A DNA stretch of 64,000 nucleotides from an uncultured Lachnospiraceae bacterium (GTDB lineage Bacteria; Bacillota; Clostridia; Lachnospirales; Lachnospiraceae), in the NCBI GenBank assembly GCA_945868435.1, contig CAMBLG010000003.1, positions 124,001 through 188,000 on the forward strand, in the 5' to 3' direction. Under the pieces are notes generated by a model. It did not search any database and was not told the origin of the DNA. It saw nothing but the letters and a program-made list of their open reading frames with translations. Positions 37,806 through 46,788 of this stretch are shown here, piece after piece (the stretch's first letter is position 1; each line of letters starts with the position of its first letter). The position numbers and the translations under genes were made by a program.

Positions 37806-38801
37806 CTACTTCTCAAAAGCAGACTTTTCCGGAAATTTTTTTTCAAACTCAGATAAAAGCTTGATCTGTAGTTCTCCAAAATCACATTCCTCATCGATGT
37901 CATTCAGGCATATCATTTTACAGCTTCTATCATGGAAAATTTTTTTAATCTCTTCTATTTGTTTTTCTGTTATTCCTTTCTCATAACCACCTCTTCGATA
38001 TTTAGGATAAAAATTGCCAGTCACCAACTGCCAATATCTAAACACATATTGACACATATCTGTTTCAGTCCGAAACTTAGTATTTGAAGTAATATGTACT
38101 TCATGGGATAAAGCCTGATGTACCTGTTTCCATGTCTCCTTCTGATATGCCTGAGGATTATGCCATAATTTAAAATCAGAAAATTGATGAAATGGCAATA
38201 AACATAAATTATTTAAGAGGCCTCTCCGATATGATAATCTATACCATTTTCGCCAATTTTTTTTAATAACTTTCCTCTTATTATAACAACTATTAATAGC
38301 TGAAATATCGTTCAGTCTAATCTTTCCGAAAGGATCTACGTAATTATCATACATTAATGCTGTTTCTATCGGAGAATCGACAGGAAGTCCATCAACGAAA
38401 AAATCATCGGGTTTCATTGGAGACATAAAATACATGTCATCGTTCATATACACAAACGTTTCGCTCAATCCAGGGATAAAACCTAACCACATTTCTATGG
38501 TATTCGAATTAAAAGTTGGAAGATACTGAGCAGGAATAAAGTCTTCATGTGAAATCAACTGAAGTTTAGTATAATTCGTATTCAAAAAATCTGGTATATG
38601 ACCACATGTCACAAAATAAACTTTGTTCACCCAACCGGCATATTTTTCAATAGAACGAAACAAATACGGTAAAAACCCCCATTCTCTATAACGATTATTG
38701 GCTTCTTTTCTACCTGTTTTATGCTCCCAGATCTGTTTTTCTTTTCTCCATTTTTCATCGGAATTATCAACCCAAGTAATTATGATGTCAATTTGTTCCA
38801 T
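37806..38801 (-). CDS. Stealth-family capsular polysaccharide phosphotransferase
   Basis: A 331-residue Stealth protein, a family that transfers hexose-1-phosphate onto glycans in capsules and phosphoglycans. Conserved regions are visible: CR1 DIIITWVDNSDEKW at the N-terminus, CR2 ETFVYMNDDMYFMSPM near 135, CR3 with HQALSHEVHIT and CR4-like QYVFRYWQ. Its presence predicts phosphodiester linkages in the EPS. The start at 38801 follows an AAGGATGGG ribosome site; the ATG at 38849 has none. Confidence 0.92.
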   Translation of the reverse strand: MEQIDIIITWVDNSDEKWRKEKQIWEHKTGRKEANNRYREWGFLPYLFRSIEKYAGWVNKVYFVTCGHIPDFLNTNYTKLQLISHEDFIPAQYLPTFNSNTIEMWLGFIPGLSETFVYMNDDMYFMSPMKPDDFFVDGLPVDSPIETALMYDNYVDPFGKIRLNDISAINSCYNKRKVIKKNWRKWYRLSYRRGLLNNLCLLPFHQFSDFKLWHNPQAYQKETWKQVHQALSHEVHITSNTKFRTETDMCQYVFRYWQLVTGNFYPKYRRGGYEKGITEKQIEEIKKIFHDRSCKMICLNDIDEECDFGELQIKLLSEFEKKFPEKSAFEK

Positions 38802-38874
38802 ATCTTCCCATCCTTTTACCCTAGCACTTAGCCAATGATATATGTCCATGGTTCAACCATATCTTTCATATTCC

Positions 38875-39975
38875 CTACCCGTTCGAGAACAAGCCGTAAT
38901 AAGGGATCAAATCGTTGAAATTCCGATATACCGTATTATAGGAAAACATAACCATCACATATGCTATCACAACATACCTAACCGTCTGACAAGAGATTTT
39001 CCATTTATAGACTACAAGAGGCTGTGTGCTTGCAAACGCTAGTAAACAAATATTCAAATAAGTAAAATAATAAGCGGCCCGCTCCACAAAAGTTGCTGTT
39101 ATGACCCCTAGCAGGGTAAAGACATAACCACAAATCATCATTGCAAAATATATTTTATACTTCTTGGCGTTACCCCTATAATTTTTAAAATTCAACGCAC
39201 AAATAAATAAAATCGGAAAACATTTTATGATTACATTAACTATGCTTCCCTCACTTCGTGCATCACGAGTAATATAAGATGCATAATATGCACTTCCTGA
39301 TAATTTATAAGCCAAATATCCTAATTGATCACGATGAAATATAAACCACAAAATAACACCGACACATATTGCTATGATTACCTTCGCATAACGATTTTCA
39401 AAAAGCCATTTTGCTCCCAATACAACAAATGCAATCAATGCGGACATATGAAACACACATGCCAATACTATTAATGCAATACTTTTCTTCCATTTTCCGT
39501 CCATAAAAACTGAAAAAGCATACAGAACAATTGCAATAGCCAATCCTTGACGCATACCATTTAACGTCCAAAAAAATAAATCCGAGGCAAAAATTAGCAC
39601 TGCCATGCGAGCATCAATATTTTCCTTTTCATTATTAATAAAAAGCATTATAAACAGTACTGTCAAAAATTGCATAATAAAGAAAAGTACTCTATATGAA
39701 AAATGGCATGCATTTAATACTTCCATTATCCACGCATACCCAAACTCCATCGCCTGCCATTCTCTTTGCCAAATCCCCTCATAAATTTGTCGATACATAT
39801 AGGAATCAGATCCTGTTCTTCCCCGAAATGCTGCTAGCAAAGAGGGAAATAATAAAATCATCATCCACCCCAATTTACGATTTGTTTTATATTTCGAGGT
39901 AAACGCCATCCCTGCCATTTGTGTCATTATATATATATACAACAGATAAAGTATGACTGTTACAACATATTCCAT
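38875..39975 (-). CDS. EpsG-family polysaccharide polymerase (Wzy role)
   Basis: A 366-residue polytopic membrane protein with about ten helices. EpsG-family mark GRTGSDSYMYRQIYE lies near residues 52-66 and FWTLNGMRQGLA near 135. It probably polymerises repeat units delivered by the flippase. AGAGGAAC precedes the ATG. As the only polymerase-like gene here, it is the best Wzy candidate. Confidence 0.88.
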   Translation of the reverse strand: MEYVVTVILYLLYIYIMTQMAGMAFTSKYKTNRKLGWMMILLFPSLLAAFRGRTGSDSYMYRQIYEGIWQREWQAMEFGYAWIMEVLNACHFSYRVLFFIMQFLTVLFIMLFINNEKENIDARMAVLIFASDLFFWTLNGMRQGLAIAIVLYAFSVFMDGKWKKSIALIVLACVFHMSALIAFVVLGAKWLFENRYAKVIIAICVGVILWFIFHRDQLGYLAYKLSGSAYYASYITRDARSEGSIVNVIIKCFPILFICALNFKNYRGNAKKYKIYFAMMICGYVFTLLGVITATFVERAAYYFTYLNICLLAFASTQPLVVYKWKISCQTVRYVVIAYVMVMFSYNTVYRNFNDLIPYYGLFSNG

Positions 39976-39991
39976 CTTTACCGTTCCTCTT

Positions 39992-41065
39992 CTAACTGTA
40001 TTTACATGTTCTTTTCAATTTTTTAATTCTATTTTGCTTTAATATATATAGAAAAAAAGTAACTATATTTCTCGTAAATCCATTCCAATGTTCAAGGCAA
40101 ACAATAATCAGAACATTTAGCTTTCGATAATCTCTCCATTCAATTTCCCTTATAGATATTTTCAAATCCTCATCACATGTTATTTTATCAATTTTCCGTT
40201 TTATTTCCCCAAATCCCAGGGGATTCATTAATTCATTTTTGTAGCACTGTACCATGGCAGCTAAATAATCCGCTTTTATCTGTTTTTCAAATTCTGTGTG
40301 TTTTTTGTCTATACAAACCTTTTTCAAATTAAAATATACCACACCGATTTGTTCATACATTTTAGCGTTATAACTATGTAAAATGGAAAAAGAAGTTTTG
40401 CGATAAAAATATTCGCAATCGTTTTCATCCAATAAAGCCATAGCTTTACAATCTAATATGGCAGGGAAAATGATACTTAGATCCTCCTGATAAGATACAT
40501 TTAGATTACAATACTTTAAGTTGTTAACTATCAAACTCCTTTTAATTAACTTTCCACATCTAGAAATCGGAATTGCCCTTTCTTGAAATCCTCCTGCATT
40601 CAAGAAGATTGGGAACAGATCTTCCTTAATCTTCTTAGAATCATAATAACCAGCTGAAAGTAAAAAATTCTCTTTAACCATCACATCCCTATCAACATGA
40701 CAGAACTGACAAATTACCATATCAATATCATCATACTTCTCCCTTGTCTCCCACATTTTTTCTAACATATGAGAACCTATCCAATCGTCGCTATCAACAA
40801 AAACTATGTACTCGCAGTTTGCATTTTTTAAGCCGCACATCCAAGCCGACATCAAACCACCATTTTCTTTATGAATAACTTTGATCCTTTTATCCTGCCT
40901 TGCATACGCATCACATTTTTCCCCGCTACTATCGGTAGATCCATCATCCACCAAAATAACTTCAAAAGCTTCTTCCGTTTGCATAAGCACACTTTCTATA
41001 CACTTATCTATGTACTTTTCCACATTATAAACAGGAATTATTACGCTTAGTTTCAATTCTTCCAT
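39992..41065 (-). CDS. Glycosyltransferase family 2
   Basis: A GT-A transferase of 357 residues. Motifs: SVIIPVYNVEKYIDKCIESV at the N-terminus, VDDGSTDSSGE, and the metal-binding FVDSDDWI near 90. The ATG at 41065 gives the normal N-terminus MEELKLSVIIPV, though the ribosome site is weak. A longer start at 41110 would overlap the upstream gene. Adds one sugar to the EPS repeat unit. Confidence 0.92.
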   Translation of the reverse strand: MEELKLSVIIPVYNVEKYIDKCIESVLMQTEEAFEVILVDDGSTDSSGEKCDAYARQDKRIKVIHKENGGLMSAWMCGLKNANCEYIVFVDSDDWIGSHMLEKMWETREKYDDIDMVICQFCHVDRDVMVKENFLLSAGYYDSKKIKEDLFPIFLNAGGFQERAIPISRCGKLIKRSLIVNNLKYCNLNVSYQEDLSIIFPAILDCKAMALLDENDCEYFYRKTSFSILHSYNAKMYEQIGVVYFNLKKVCIDKKHTEFEKQIKADYLAAMVQCYKNELMNPLGFGEIKRKIDKITCDEDLKISIREIEWRDYRKLNVLIIVCLEHWNGFTRNIVTFFLYILKQNRIKKLKRTCKYS

Positions 41066-41072
41066 ATTCTTA

Positions 41073-42146
41073 TCATTCGAATAACTGTTGCAATCTATTT
41101 CCATTAGCATTTATATCAAATATGCCTCCCAACATCCGTTCATTATATGCACACCGATCCAATCGCTCTGCACAAGCAAGATTGATATTTTCAATCCATT
41201 CATCATTTGTAGCCTGTAACGACACATATCTCAGTGTATTCGTCACATTCGCTTCTTGGGGTATTCTATCACTAACAATACACGGAAGTCCCGATGCCTG
41301 GGCTTCAATTACGGATACTCCAAGCCCCTCATATAAAGATGGGAATACAAATACATCCATAGCCATCAAAAGAATGTTTACATCGGTTCGTTGTGTCAGA
41401 ATCGTAACATTAGTTGCAATATTTAGTTTCTCAATCATCCTTTGATATTTATCAGGAATATTTTCATCTCCTGCAATACATAAAAGATGCGAATTTTCAT
41501 TTTGCATCAATAATTTCTGAAATATTGCAAACAGCCTTTTATGATTCTTTGGTTCATTAAAGAATCCGACATGTCCTACTATAAATTTGTTTTCTAACCC
41601 AAGCTTCTTACGAACTGTATTTCGAACATACAGGCAGTACTTATATTTTTCTACATCAATTCCGTTTGGTAGTATTACATATTTCTTTTTCCCAAAAAGC
41701 CATTGTCCAGCAGCTTGCGAACATGCAACCCTCTCTGTACAACATAATTCAAATAACGGGCGCAGTACTTTGTGTACCACAATATGCTGGCACATTGAAC
41801 TATGCACATGCGCAATTCTTTTCCTACACCCTCCAAGCATTGCTGCAAAAAGATCAACTGCCATGGTACAACTGTTTCCATGTACATAAACAATCTCATA
41901 ATGCTTTTCCTTAATAAGCTTGATCAAGCTAATACAATACGCCCACGGAGAAGAATTCCTTTTAACTTCATATATTGCGCTCCCCCTCTTCTCCATTATT
42001 TCCCTATATATTGGCTCAATATAATCATTTACTACAAAATCTAAATGAAATTGGTTACAATCTATCTGCTCATAATAGTTCATGATTACAGTTGAAATAC
42101 CACCTAAGACATATGGAACCGTATTTACCACTAAAATCCTTTTCAT
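41073..42146 (-). CDS. Glycosyltransferase family 4 (EpsF-like)
   Basis: A 357-residue GT-B enzyme. It opens MKRILVVNTVPYVLGGISTV, has HVHSSM, ILPNGIDVEKY near residue 162 and the donor motif PSLYEGLGVSVIEAQASGLP near 258-277 (E-x7-E). This is the retaining GT4 class common in Firmicutes EPS operons. GGGTGAGCG precedes the ATG. Confidence 0.93.
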   Translation of the reverse strand: MKRILVVNTVPYVLGGISTVIMNYYEQIDCNQFHLDFVVNDYIEPIYREIMEKRGSAIYEVKRNSSPWAYCISLIKLIKEKHYEIVYVHGNSCTMAVDLFAAMLGGCRKRIAHVHSSMCQHIVVHKVLRPLFELCCTERVACSQAAGQWLFGKKKYVILPNGIDVEKYKYCLYVRNTVRKKLGLENKFIVGHVGFFNEPKNHKRLFAIFQKLLMQNENSHLLCIAGDENIPDKYQRMIEKLNIATNVTILTQRTDVNILLMAMDVFVFPSLYEGLGVSVIEAQASGLPCIVSDRIPQEANVTNTLRYVSLQATNDEWIENINLACAERLDRCAYNERMLGGIFDINANGNRLQQLFE

Positions 42147-42172
42147 CGCTCACCCTAAAATGTGTTTGCTTA

Positions 42173-43021
42173 TCACTGTTTTAAAGGGCCTATCGGTTCA
42201 AACTCTGTTTCTAATTTCTTGTGCTCTAAAATTTTAGCATCAACCAAAAAACGATACCAATAGGCATGAAGGAAAGCATAAATCTTGCCCTCCTTTCCAT
42301 CTAGGAACCCCAATCTAAAATAATACCTATAAACATAAAACAACCATGCTCTAAATCCCATCGGAAGTTTATAGTACACATTCATTTTGATTCTGGTTTT
42401 GAAGCTTGCAGTTTCTTTGGACACTTTTTTTTGTTCGAAATAATCCATTGCCTCACGTGTACTATACCAATTAAATTTATTAATAAAAAAATCAAGATTC
42501 TTGAAAGACTGATGTTCGCTATCTTTAGTGGCTTTAATGCTTATACCCTCATACAAAATAATATGTTCATCCATATTACGATCTTCTATGGTTCCTTTTC
42601 CAGTCTTATATACACTAAGTTTACGCCAAGGATAGGCTCCACCATGCTTTAGAACTTTTCCCATAAACACATTATAGAATCGTAATACAATGCCATTAAT
42701 ATTTGTATTTTCGTTATTATTACATAATTCTTCTAATTCCGCAGCTGATTCATCCGTCAACCTTTCATCAGCATCAATTTTTAAAGTCCAAATTGTATCA
42801 ACATTCGATATTTCAACCGCATATTGATATTGTTTTGCATGAGTGCTAAACTCATGCTGATAAACTTCTGCCCCAAGAGACTTCGCAATATCAATTGTCT
42901 TATCGTCACTATAACTATCAACCACAACAATCCTCTTAACGACTCCTGTAATTGATTTAATACACTCCGCTATATACTTTTCTTCATTTCGAGTTAAAAT
43001 AATTGCTGTAATATCAGCCAT
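42173..43021 (-). CDS. Glycosyltransferase family 2 (WaaE/KdtX-like)
   Basis: A 282-residue GT-A enzyme of the short WaaE-like subfamily. It opens MADITAIILTRNEEKYIAEC, has VVVDSYSDDKT and the metal site KIDADERLTDES near 95, and HGGAYPWRKLSVYK later. A C-terminal hydrophobic stretch (AWLFYVYRYYFRLGFLDGKEG) may touch the membrane. The gene lies 25 bp after the PRTase gene. Confidence 0.92.
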   Translation of the reverse strand: MADITAIILTRNEEKYIAECIKSITGVVKRIVVVDSYSDDKTIDIAKSLGAEVYQHEFSTHAKQYQYAVEISNVDTIWTLKIDADERLTDESAAELEELCNNNENTNINGIVLRFYNVFMGKVLKHGGAYPWRKLSVYKTGKGTIEDRNMDEHIILYEGISIKATKDSEHQSFKNLDFFINKFNWYSTREAMDYFEQKKVSKETASFKTRIKMNVYYKLPMGFRAWLFYVYRYYFRLGFLDGKEGKIYAFLHAYWYRFLVDAKILEHKKLETEFEPIGPLKQ

Positions 43022-43046
43022 TTTCTTATTTCCTTATTTCAAATTG

Positions 43047-43655
43047 CTAAATGTACCCACCTTGTGTTCCTTCATCATACATACGACAGAATTCATCATA
43101 CTCTTTTGAATCTTTTGACATCGGTGATTTGATTATTGTATTCACATATGACCAGTAGTCCGTTACAAATATATCATAGCTTTGGTCCCACACATTCAAT
43201 GCATATGAATATACATTTGATGTAGGAAACTGTGATTCAACCTCTTGATAACACAGTTTCATACTATGCCCTGTATCAACCGAATCATCCACAATTAAAA
43301 TATTATCATAGCTACAGTACTTTCGTTTCTTTATAGATTCATGAAAATGTACATTTCTTTCCGAACTTTGTTTATGAACTTTCGACTTCAATTCCATTGA
43401 AATGAGAAAGTTTCTCACAAAAGACGGTAAATGTTTAACAATTGGGCCTGCCATTTGTTTTAGCCAATTTCCATTTCTTTGTGCATCAATCCCTAATATT
43501 TGCGTTTCAAATACTTCATTCATATAAACGGCTATCGGAAATCCAGCCTTAGCCACATAGATGACAAGATCTATTTTTCTATCACTGTCTATCCGTTTAG
43601 CAGCTTCAATGCACACCCTTTTTAAATTTTCTAATGACAATTCTGTACAGTTCAT
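43047..43655 (-). CDS. Phosphoribosyltransferase-fold protein in the EPS operon
   Basis: A 202-residue type I PRTase. The PRPP-binding motif reads ILIVDDSVDTGHSM near residues 107-120. The N-terminal part has VIYVAKAGFPIAVYMNEVF, typical of purine-salvage-like PRTases, but the middle (60-100) is not like Hpt or Xpt and the substrate is unknown. The ATG at 43655 lies inside the PHP gene, 50 bp of overlap, with AAAAGGAAAA upstream, so the two are translationally linked. A nucleotide-sugar or signalling role is only a guess. Confidence 0.8.
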   Translation of the reverse strand: MNCTELSLENLKRVCIEAAKRIDSDRKIDLVIYVAKAGFPIAVYMNEVFETQILGIDAQRNGNWLKQMAGPIVKHLPSFVRNFLISMELKSKVHKQSSERNVHFHESIKKRKYCSYDNILIVDDSVDTGHSMKLCYQEVESQFPTSNVYSYALNVWDQSYDIFVTDYWSYVNTIIKSPMSKDSKEYDEFCRMYDEGTQGGYI

Positions 43656-44331
43656 CAAATTTTCCTTTTCGCATTAGCTTAACAGCCTTGACAAATTTAG
43701 TGACTACATGTGCCGATCGAATGCAACTCTTTTTATGAAATTTAGCGGTTTCTATGACTCCTTTAAAATGTTCAGGTGAGTCTACCTGTGCATCAACTAC
43801 CATATAATTTCTGCCGATTTCCATCCATGTATGGGCATCAGAACCAATGACATGGGGAATCCCATATCTATCACCTATTTCTAGTTGTTTATTTCCATAA
43901 TGCAAAGAACTATTTCTGCCATTATACACTTCTATGCAATCTATTAACTCCCTATTCTCTGCAATAACGCATTCCTTCAGTACCGTTTTAGCTCGTTTCT
44001 CGTCATACGGATGCGGCACAAGCACAATGCCATTTTGACTTTTTATATCACTAATTGTCTCCACCGCTGATTTGCCAGGTACAATATTTTGTGAAAGAAA
44101 CAGTCCGATAATTTCTCCATCTTGCGTATTTATTTCTTCCCCAACAATCACATGCACTTTATCCCCATGCAACTTACAATATTTTTGAAACTGCAGACCA
44201 CCCTCTATATTGTTGTGTTCTGTGATTGCAATATATTCCATATGTAAAAGTCTGCATTTAAGATATAGCGGTAAGAAACACAAAAAACTATCTTTTGAAT
44301 ACTTTGTATGCACATGTAATTCTAATTTCAT
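43606..44331 (-). CDS. PHP-domain hydrolase in the EPS operon
   Basis: A 241-residue PHP metal hydrolase. Metal ligands: ELHVHTKYSKDS at the N-terminus, ITEHNN, GEEINT, VPHPYD and GSDAHTW. It differs from the CpsB-type phosphatase at 49366 and the HisK-type at 16091, so the window holds three distinct PHP enzymes. It overlaps the PRTase gene by 50 bp. Substrate unknown: a phosphosugar or nucleotide is plausible in this setting. Confidence 0.85.
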   Translation of the reverse strand: MKLELHVHTKYSKDSFLCFLPLYLKCRLLHMEYIAITEHNNIEGGLQFQKYCKLHGDKVHVIVGEEINTQDGEIIGLFLSQNIVPGKSAVETISDIKSQNGIVLVPHPYDEKRAKTVLKECVIAENRELIDCIEVYNGRNSSLHYGNKQLEIGDRYGIPHVIGSDAHTWMEIGRNYMVVDAQVDSPEHFKGVIETAKFHKKSCIRSAHVVTKFVKAVKLMRKGKFDELYRIVIRKFKKGVH

Positions 44332-44372
44332 ATGCCATCCTACTTCATACTTAATTGTCTACTGCCATGTCT

Positions 44373-45863
44373 TCACATTGACCCTTTCCGTCCAAACACC
44401 ACCGGAAACGTCTTTGCCAATATTTTCAAATCCAATCCCAAATCCCAATTGGTAATGTAATATCGGTCTAACTCCACCACCTGCTCAAACTCTGTGATGT
44501 TGCTTCGACCGCTGACCTGCCACATACCGGTGATACCGGGCTTGATGGAAAGGCGGGCTCTGTGGTGCAGATCGTACTTGATCCACTCATCTTCCGTTGG
44601 CGGACGCGTGCCCACAAGACTCATTTCGCCTTTTAACACATTCCAGAACTGTGGGAATTCATCGATGGACCAGTCGCGGAGCCAGTTGCCAATGCCTTTT
44701 TTCACGGTGCCGTCCGGTCGCTTCTTACAGCCGATAATGCGCGGATCGTAGTCCAGCTTGAACATCATGCCGTCGCTGACGCGGTTTTCCTTCATAAGTT
44801 CTGCCTTGCGCTCCTCCGCATCCGGATACATACTGCGGAACTTGTAGAGCTTGAATTTTTTACCATTCTTCCCAATACGGGTCTGGGCAAAAAAGATTGG
44901 CCCGGGTGACTGAATGCAGATAGCCGGTGCAACGAAAAGGAATAGTATTCCGGTAAGCACACAGCCCACAAAGCCACCAACGATGTCCATTGCACGTTTG
45001 ATGAACAGCTCAGTCCCAGAGATTGTATTGATACTGGTAGTAAGAACCGTGTATTTTCCCATGCTCTCAATGAACTGCTTCTGGCTATTCAATGCGAAGC
45101 GTTCCGCCAATTTGATATGTATGGTCACGCCCATTTCCATAAGCTGATTCACCAGAACATCCAAAAATGGGCTTTTGACCTGAAGATCAATAAACACCTC
45201 GTCCACCCACTCGCGGCAGATGTATTCCGTCATGGTGGACTTTCCCGCCACAACAGGGATTCCCTGAATACGGTCACCAATATGTACCTGTTGCTGTGCA
45301 TCCGAATTATCCTGCACCCCCTCAGGCAAATCCAGTATTACGATTCCCGACACCTGAAACATTTCATAGCAGTGGTGCCGAATGTCATGCTCCACCCTTA
45401 CTAACTGATCCATATCCGTGATGATCAGAAGTGACTTCTGCCGGCCAAGCTTAATGCGCCGCAAAACATGCCTTTTCCACAGAAGGCGCACGCCAAAGGT
45501 GATAAACATATATAAAAAAGCCATCAGGAAGAAGGTAATTCGCGAGAAACCTCCCGCATCCTTCACGGAGAACAAATACAGCACGGCCACCAGTGCCAGC
45601 AGGCTGACATGCTTGATGGTGGCTGCAAACTCCAGCAGATAGCCTCGTTTCAAGACATTCTTCAAGGTATTCAATGCCAAAAGCAGCACGATATCCACGA
45701 AGAACAGCACGATTGCCAGATTGGCATATATTAAATTGGAGAACATTCCTGCGCTCTTATGCCGGATGACATAAGCTAGGAAAAATGATACCTGCAGACA
45801 GATTTCATCCAGAATCATAAAGTCCAGATGCTTCGTCCAGCTGTTTCTCCCCTTGTGATACAC
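44373..45863 (-). CDS. Polyprenyl glycosylphosphotransferase (EPS priming enzyme)
   Basis: A 496-residue WbaP/CpsE-type enzyme that moves a sugar-1-phosphate to undecaprenyl phosphate, the first step of EPS repeat synthesis. Four or five N-terminal membrane helices come first, then a CoA-binding-like region (140-265), a further helix near 295, and the catalytic domain with LYKFRSMYPDAEERK, WSIDEFPQFWNVLKGEMSLV and GTRPP. The start is GTG at 45863 after AAGGAG. GC is higher than in the downstream transferases, which suggests the sugar-specific genes were exchanged. Confidence 0.94.
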   Translation of the reverse strand: MYHKGRNSWTKHLDFMILDEICLQVSFFLAYVIRHKSAGMFSNLIYANLAIVLFFVDIVLLLALNTLKNVLKRGYLLEFAATIKHVSLLALVAVLYLFSVKDAGGFSRITFFLMAFLYMFITFGVRLLWKRHVLRRIKLGRQKSLLIITDMDQLVRVEHDIRHHCYEMFQVSGIVILDLPEGVQDNSDAQQQVHIGDRIQGIPVVAGKSTMTEYICREWVDEVFIDLQVKSPFLDVLVNQLMEMGVTIHIKLAERFALNSQKQFIESMGKYTVLTTSINTISGTELFIKRAMDIVGGFVGCVLTGILFLFVAPAICIQSPGPIFFAQTRIGKNGKKFKLYKFRSMYPDAEERKAELMKENRVSDGMMFKLDYDPRIIGCKKRPDGTVKKGIGNWLRDWSIDEFPQFWNVLKGEMSLVGTRPPTEDEWIKYDLHHRARLSIKPGITGMWQVSGRSNITEFEQVVELDRYYITNWDLGLDLKILAKTFPVVFGRKGSM

Positions 45864-45911
45864 AGTTTACTCCTTACTATGTTTCTCTTACCCTGTAATT
45901 TATCCACACTT

Positions 45912-45941
45912 AACGTGAGAATGACCTGCATTCTGCACGTT
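45912..45941 (-). promoter_or_regulatory. Leader hairpin of the EPS biosynthesis operon
   Basis: On the transcript, AACGTG-C-AGAATG pairs with CATTCT-CACGTT (12-bp stem, one bulged C) around loop CAGGT, about 18 nt after the predicted start of transcription. It is not followed by a T-tract, so it is not a terminator. It could be a processive antitermination or RNA-binding protein site. Confidence 0.45.
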
Positions 45942-45965
45942 ACGTTTCTTTCCATTATCTACAGT

Positions 45966-45994
45966 ATTATACCAAAATTCGACATATATGTCCA
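45966..45994 (-). promoter_or_regulatory. Promoter of the EPS biosynthesis genes
   Basis: On the minus strand, -35 TGGACA (45989-45994), 17-bp spacer, -10 TATAAT (45966-45971), about 100 bp before the priming transferase. It allows the sugar-assembly genes to be transcribed apart from the CpsBCD module. Confidence 0.7.
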
Positions 45995-46027
45995 TGTGGA
46001 CAACGTTAGTTTATCCCCTTTTATTGC

Positions 46028-46058
46028 AGTTCAGCCATGCGCATTGCATGGCTGAACT
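46028..46058. terminator. Hairpin after the leucine-rich-repeat gene
   Basis: Perfect 13-bp arms AGTTCAGCCATGC (46028-46040) and GCATGGCTGAACT (46046-46058) with a five-base loop, 20 bp past the stop. No good T-tract follows, so termination may be partial. Confidence 0.55.
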
Positions 46059-46078
46059 GTCAATCGTTATGCAACACA

Positions 46079-46648
46079 TCAGGCTCTCTTAATGGTTCCC
46101 TCGAACCCAGCCGCCTTTAATGCCTTCTTCAAGGCCTTATAGTCCTTGGATGACATGTTCTTAGTAACAGTGATTGTCATCTTCTTTGTGTCCACATCCT
46201 TGAATGCATTCTTGGACACGGTCACTTTCTTTGTACTGTTGATCTTGATGGTCTTCAGCGTGGAGCTTACACCAGTAAATGCTTCACTTCCAATTGTGGT
46301 GATTGTAGACGGCAATGTAATAGTCTTTACCTTAGTACAATTATCAAATGCACCGGCAGCAACCTTAGTTACCTTGTAGTCCACTCCGTCAACCGTAACA
46401 GTCTTACTTATGGTTACGCTCTTCTTTGAGGTCTTCTTTACCTCTGTGACAGTAGCAGTGCCATCGGCTCTTGTGTTGACGGTAGGAGTAATTCCAGTTG
46501 AAGTTTTTTCAGCCTTAACTCCGCTTTGCTTCTCCGGCTCTACGGACACCGTAGCGCTTCCCACTGCTGCAAAAGCAGTGCTGACAGAACCAAGCATCAT
46601 GGTCGCAGCCATAACTCCTACAAGCACCTTCTTAATCATCTTGTTCAT
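46079..46648 (-). CDS. Small exported BspA-type leucine-rich-repeat protein
   Basis: A 189-residue protein with a Sec signal peptide (1-27; K-rich start, hydrophobic core, cut near AFA-A). A Thr/Lys-rich linker and one short BspA-like leucine-rich-repeat block (about 100-150: AAGAFDNCTKVKTITLPSTI, IGSEAFTG) follow, then a Lys-rich C-terminus. No sortase motif or anchor is visible, so it is probably secreted or held by charge. The ATG at 46648 has GGAGGA. It sits between the EPS kinase and priming enzyme, so a matrix-associated role is a reasonable guess. Confidence 0.82.
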   Translation of the reverse strand: MNKMIKKVLVGVMAATMMLGSVSTAFAAVGSATVSVEPEKQSGVKAEKTSTGITPTVNTRADGTATVTEVKKTSKKSVTISKTVTVDGVDYKVTKVAAGAFDNCTKVKTITLPSTITTIGSEAFTGVSSTLKTIKINSTKKVTVSKNAFKDVDTKKMTITVTKNMSSKDYKALKKALKAAGFEGTIKRA

Positions 46649-46788
46649 CGGCTTATCCTCCTTTCCCTTTTTATCGTGTATATTGAGACCCACACCCGCA
46701 CTCAATTCAAGATTGACCGCCCTTATACTGATCCTACTCGAGAGAAACAGTACAGGTTGATGTGGAGAATCTCCATGTAATTGCAGGC

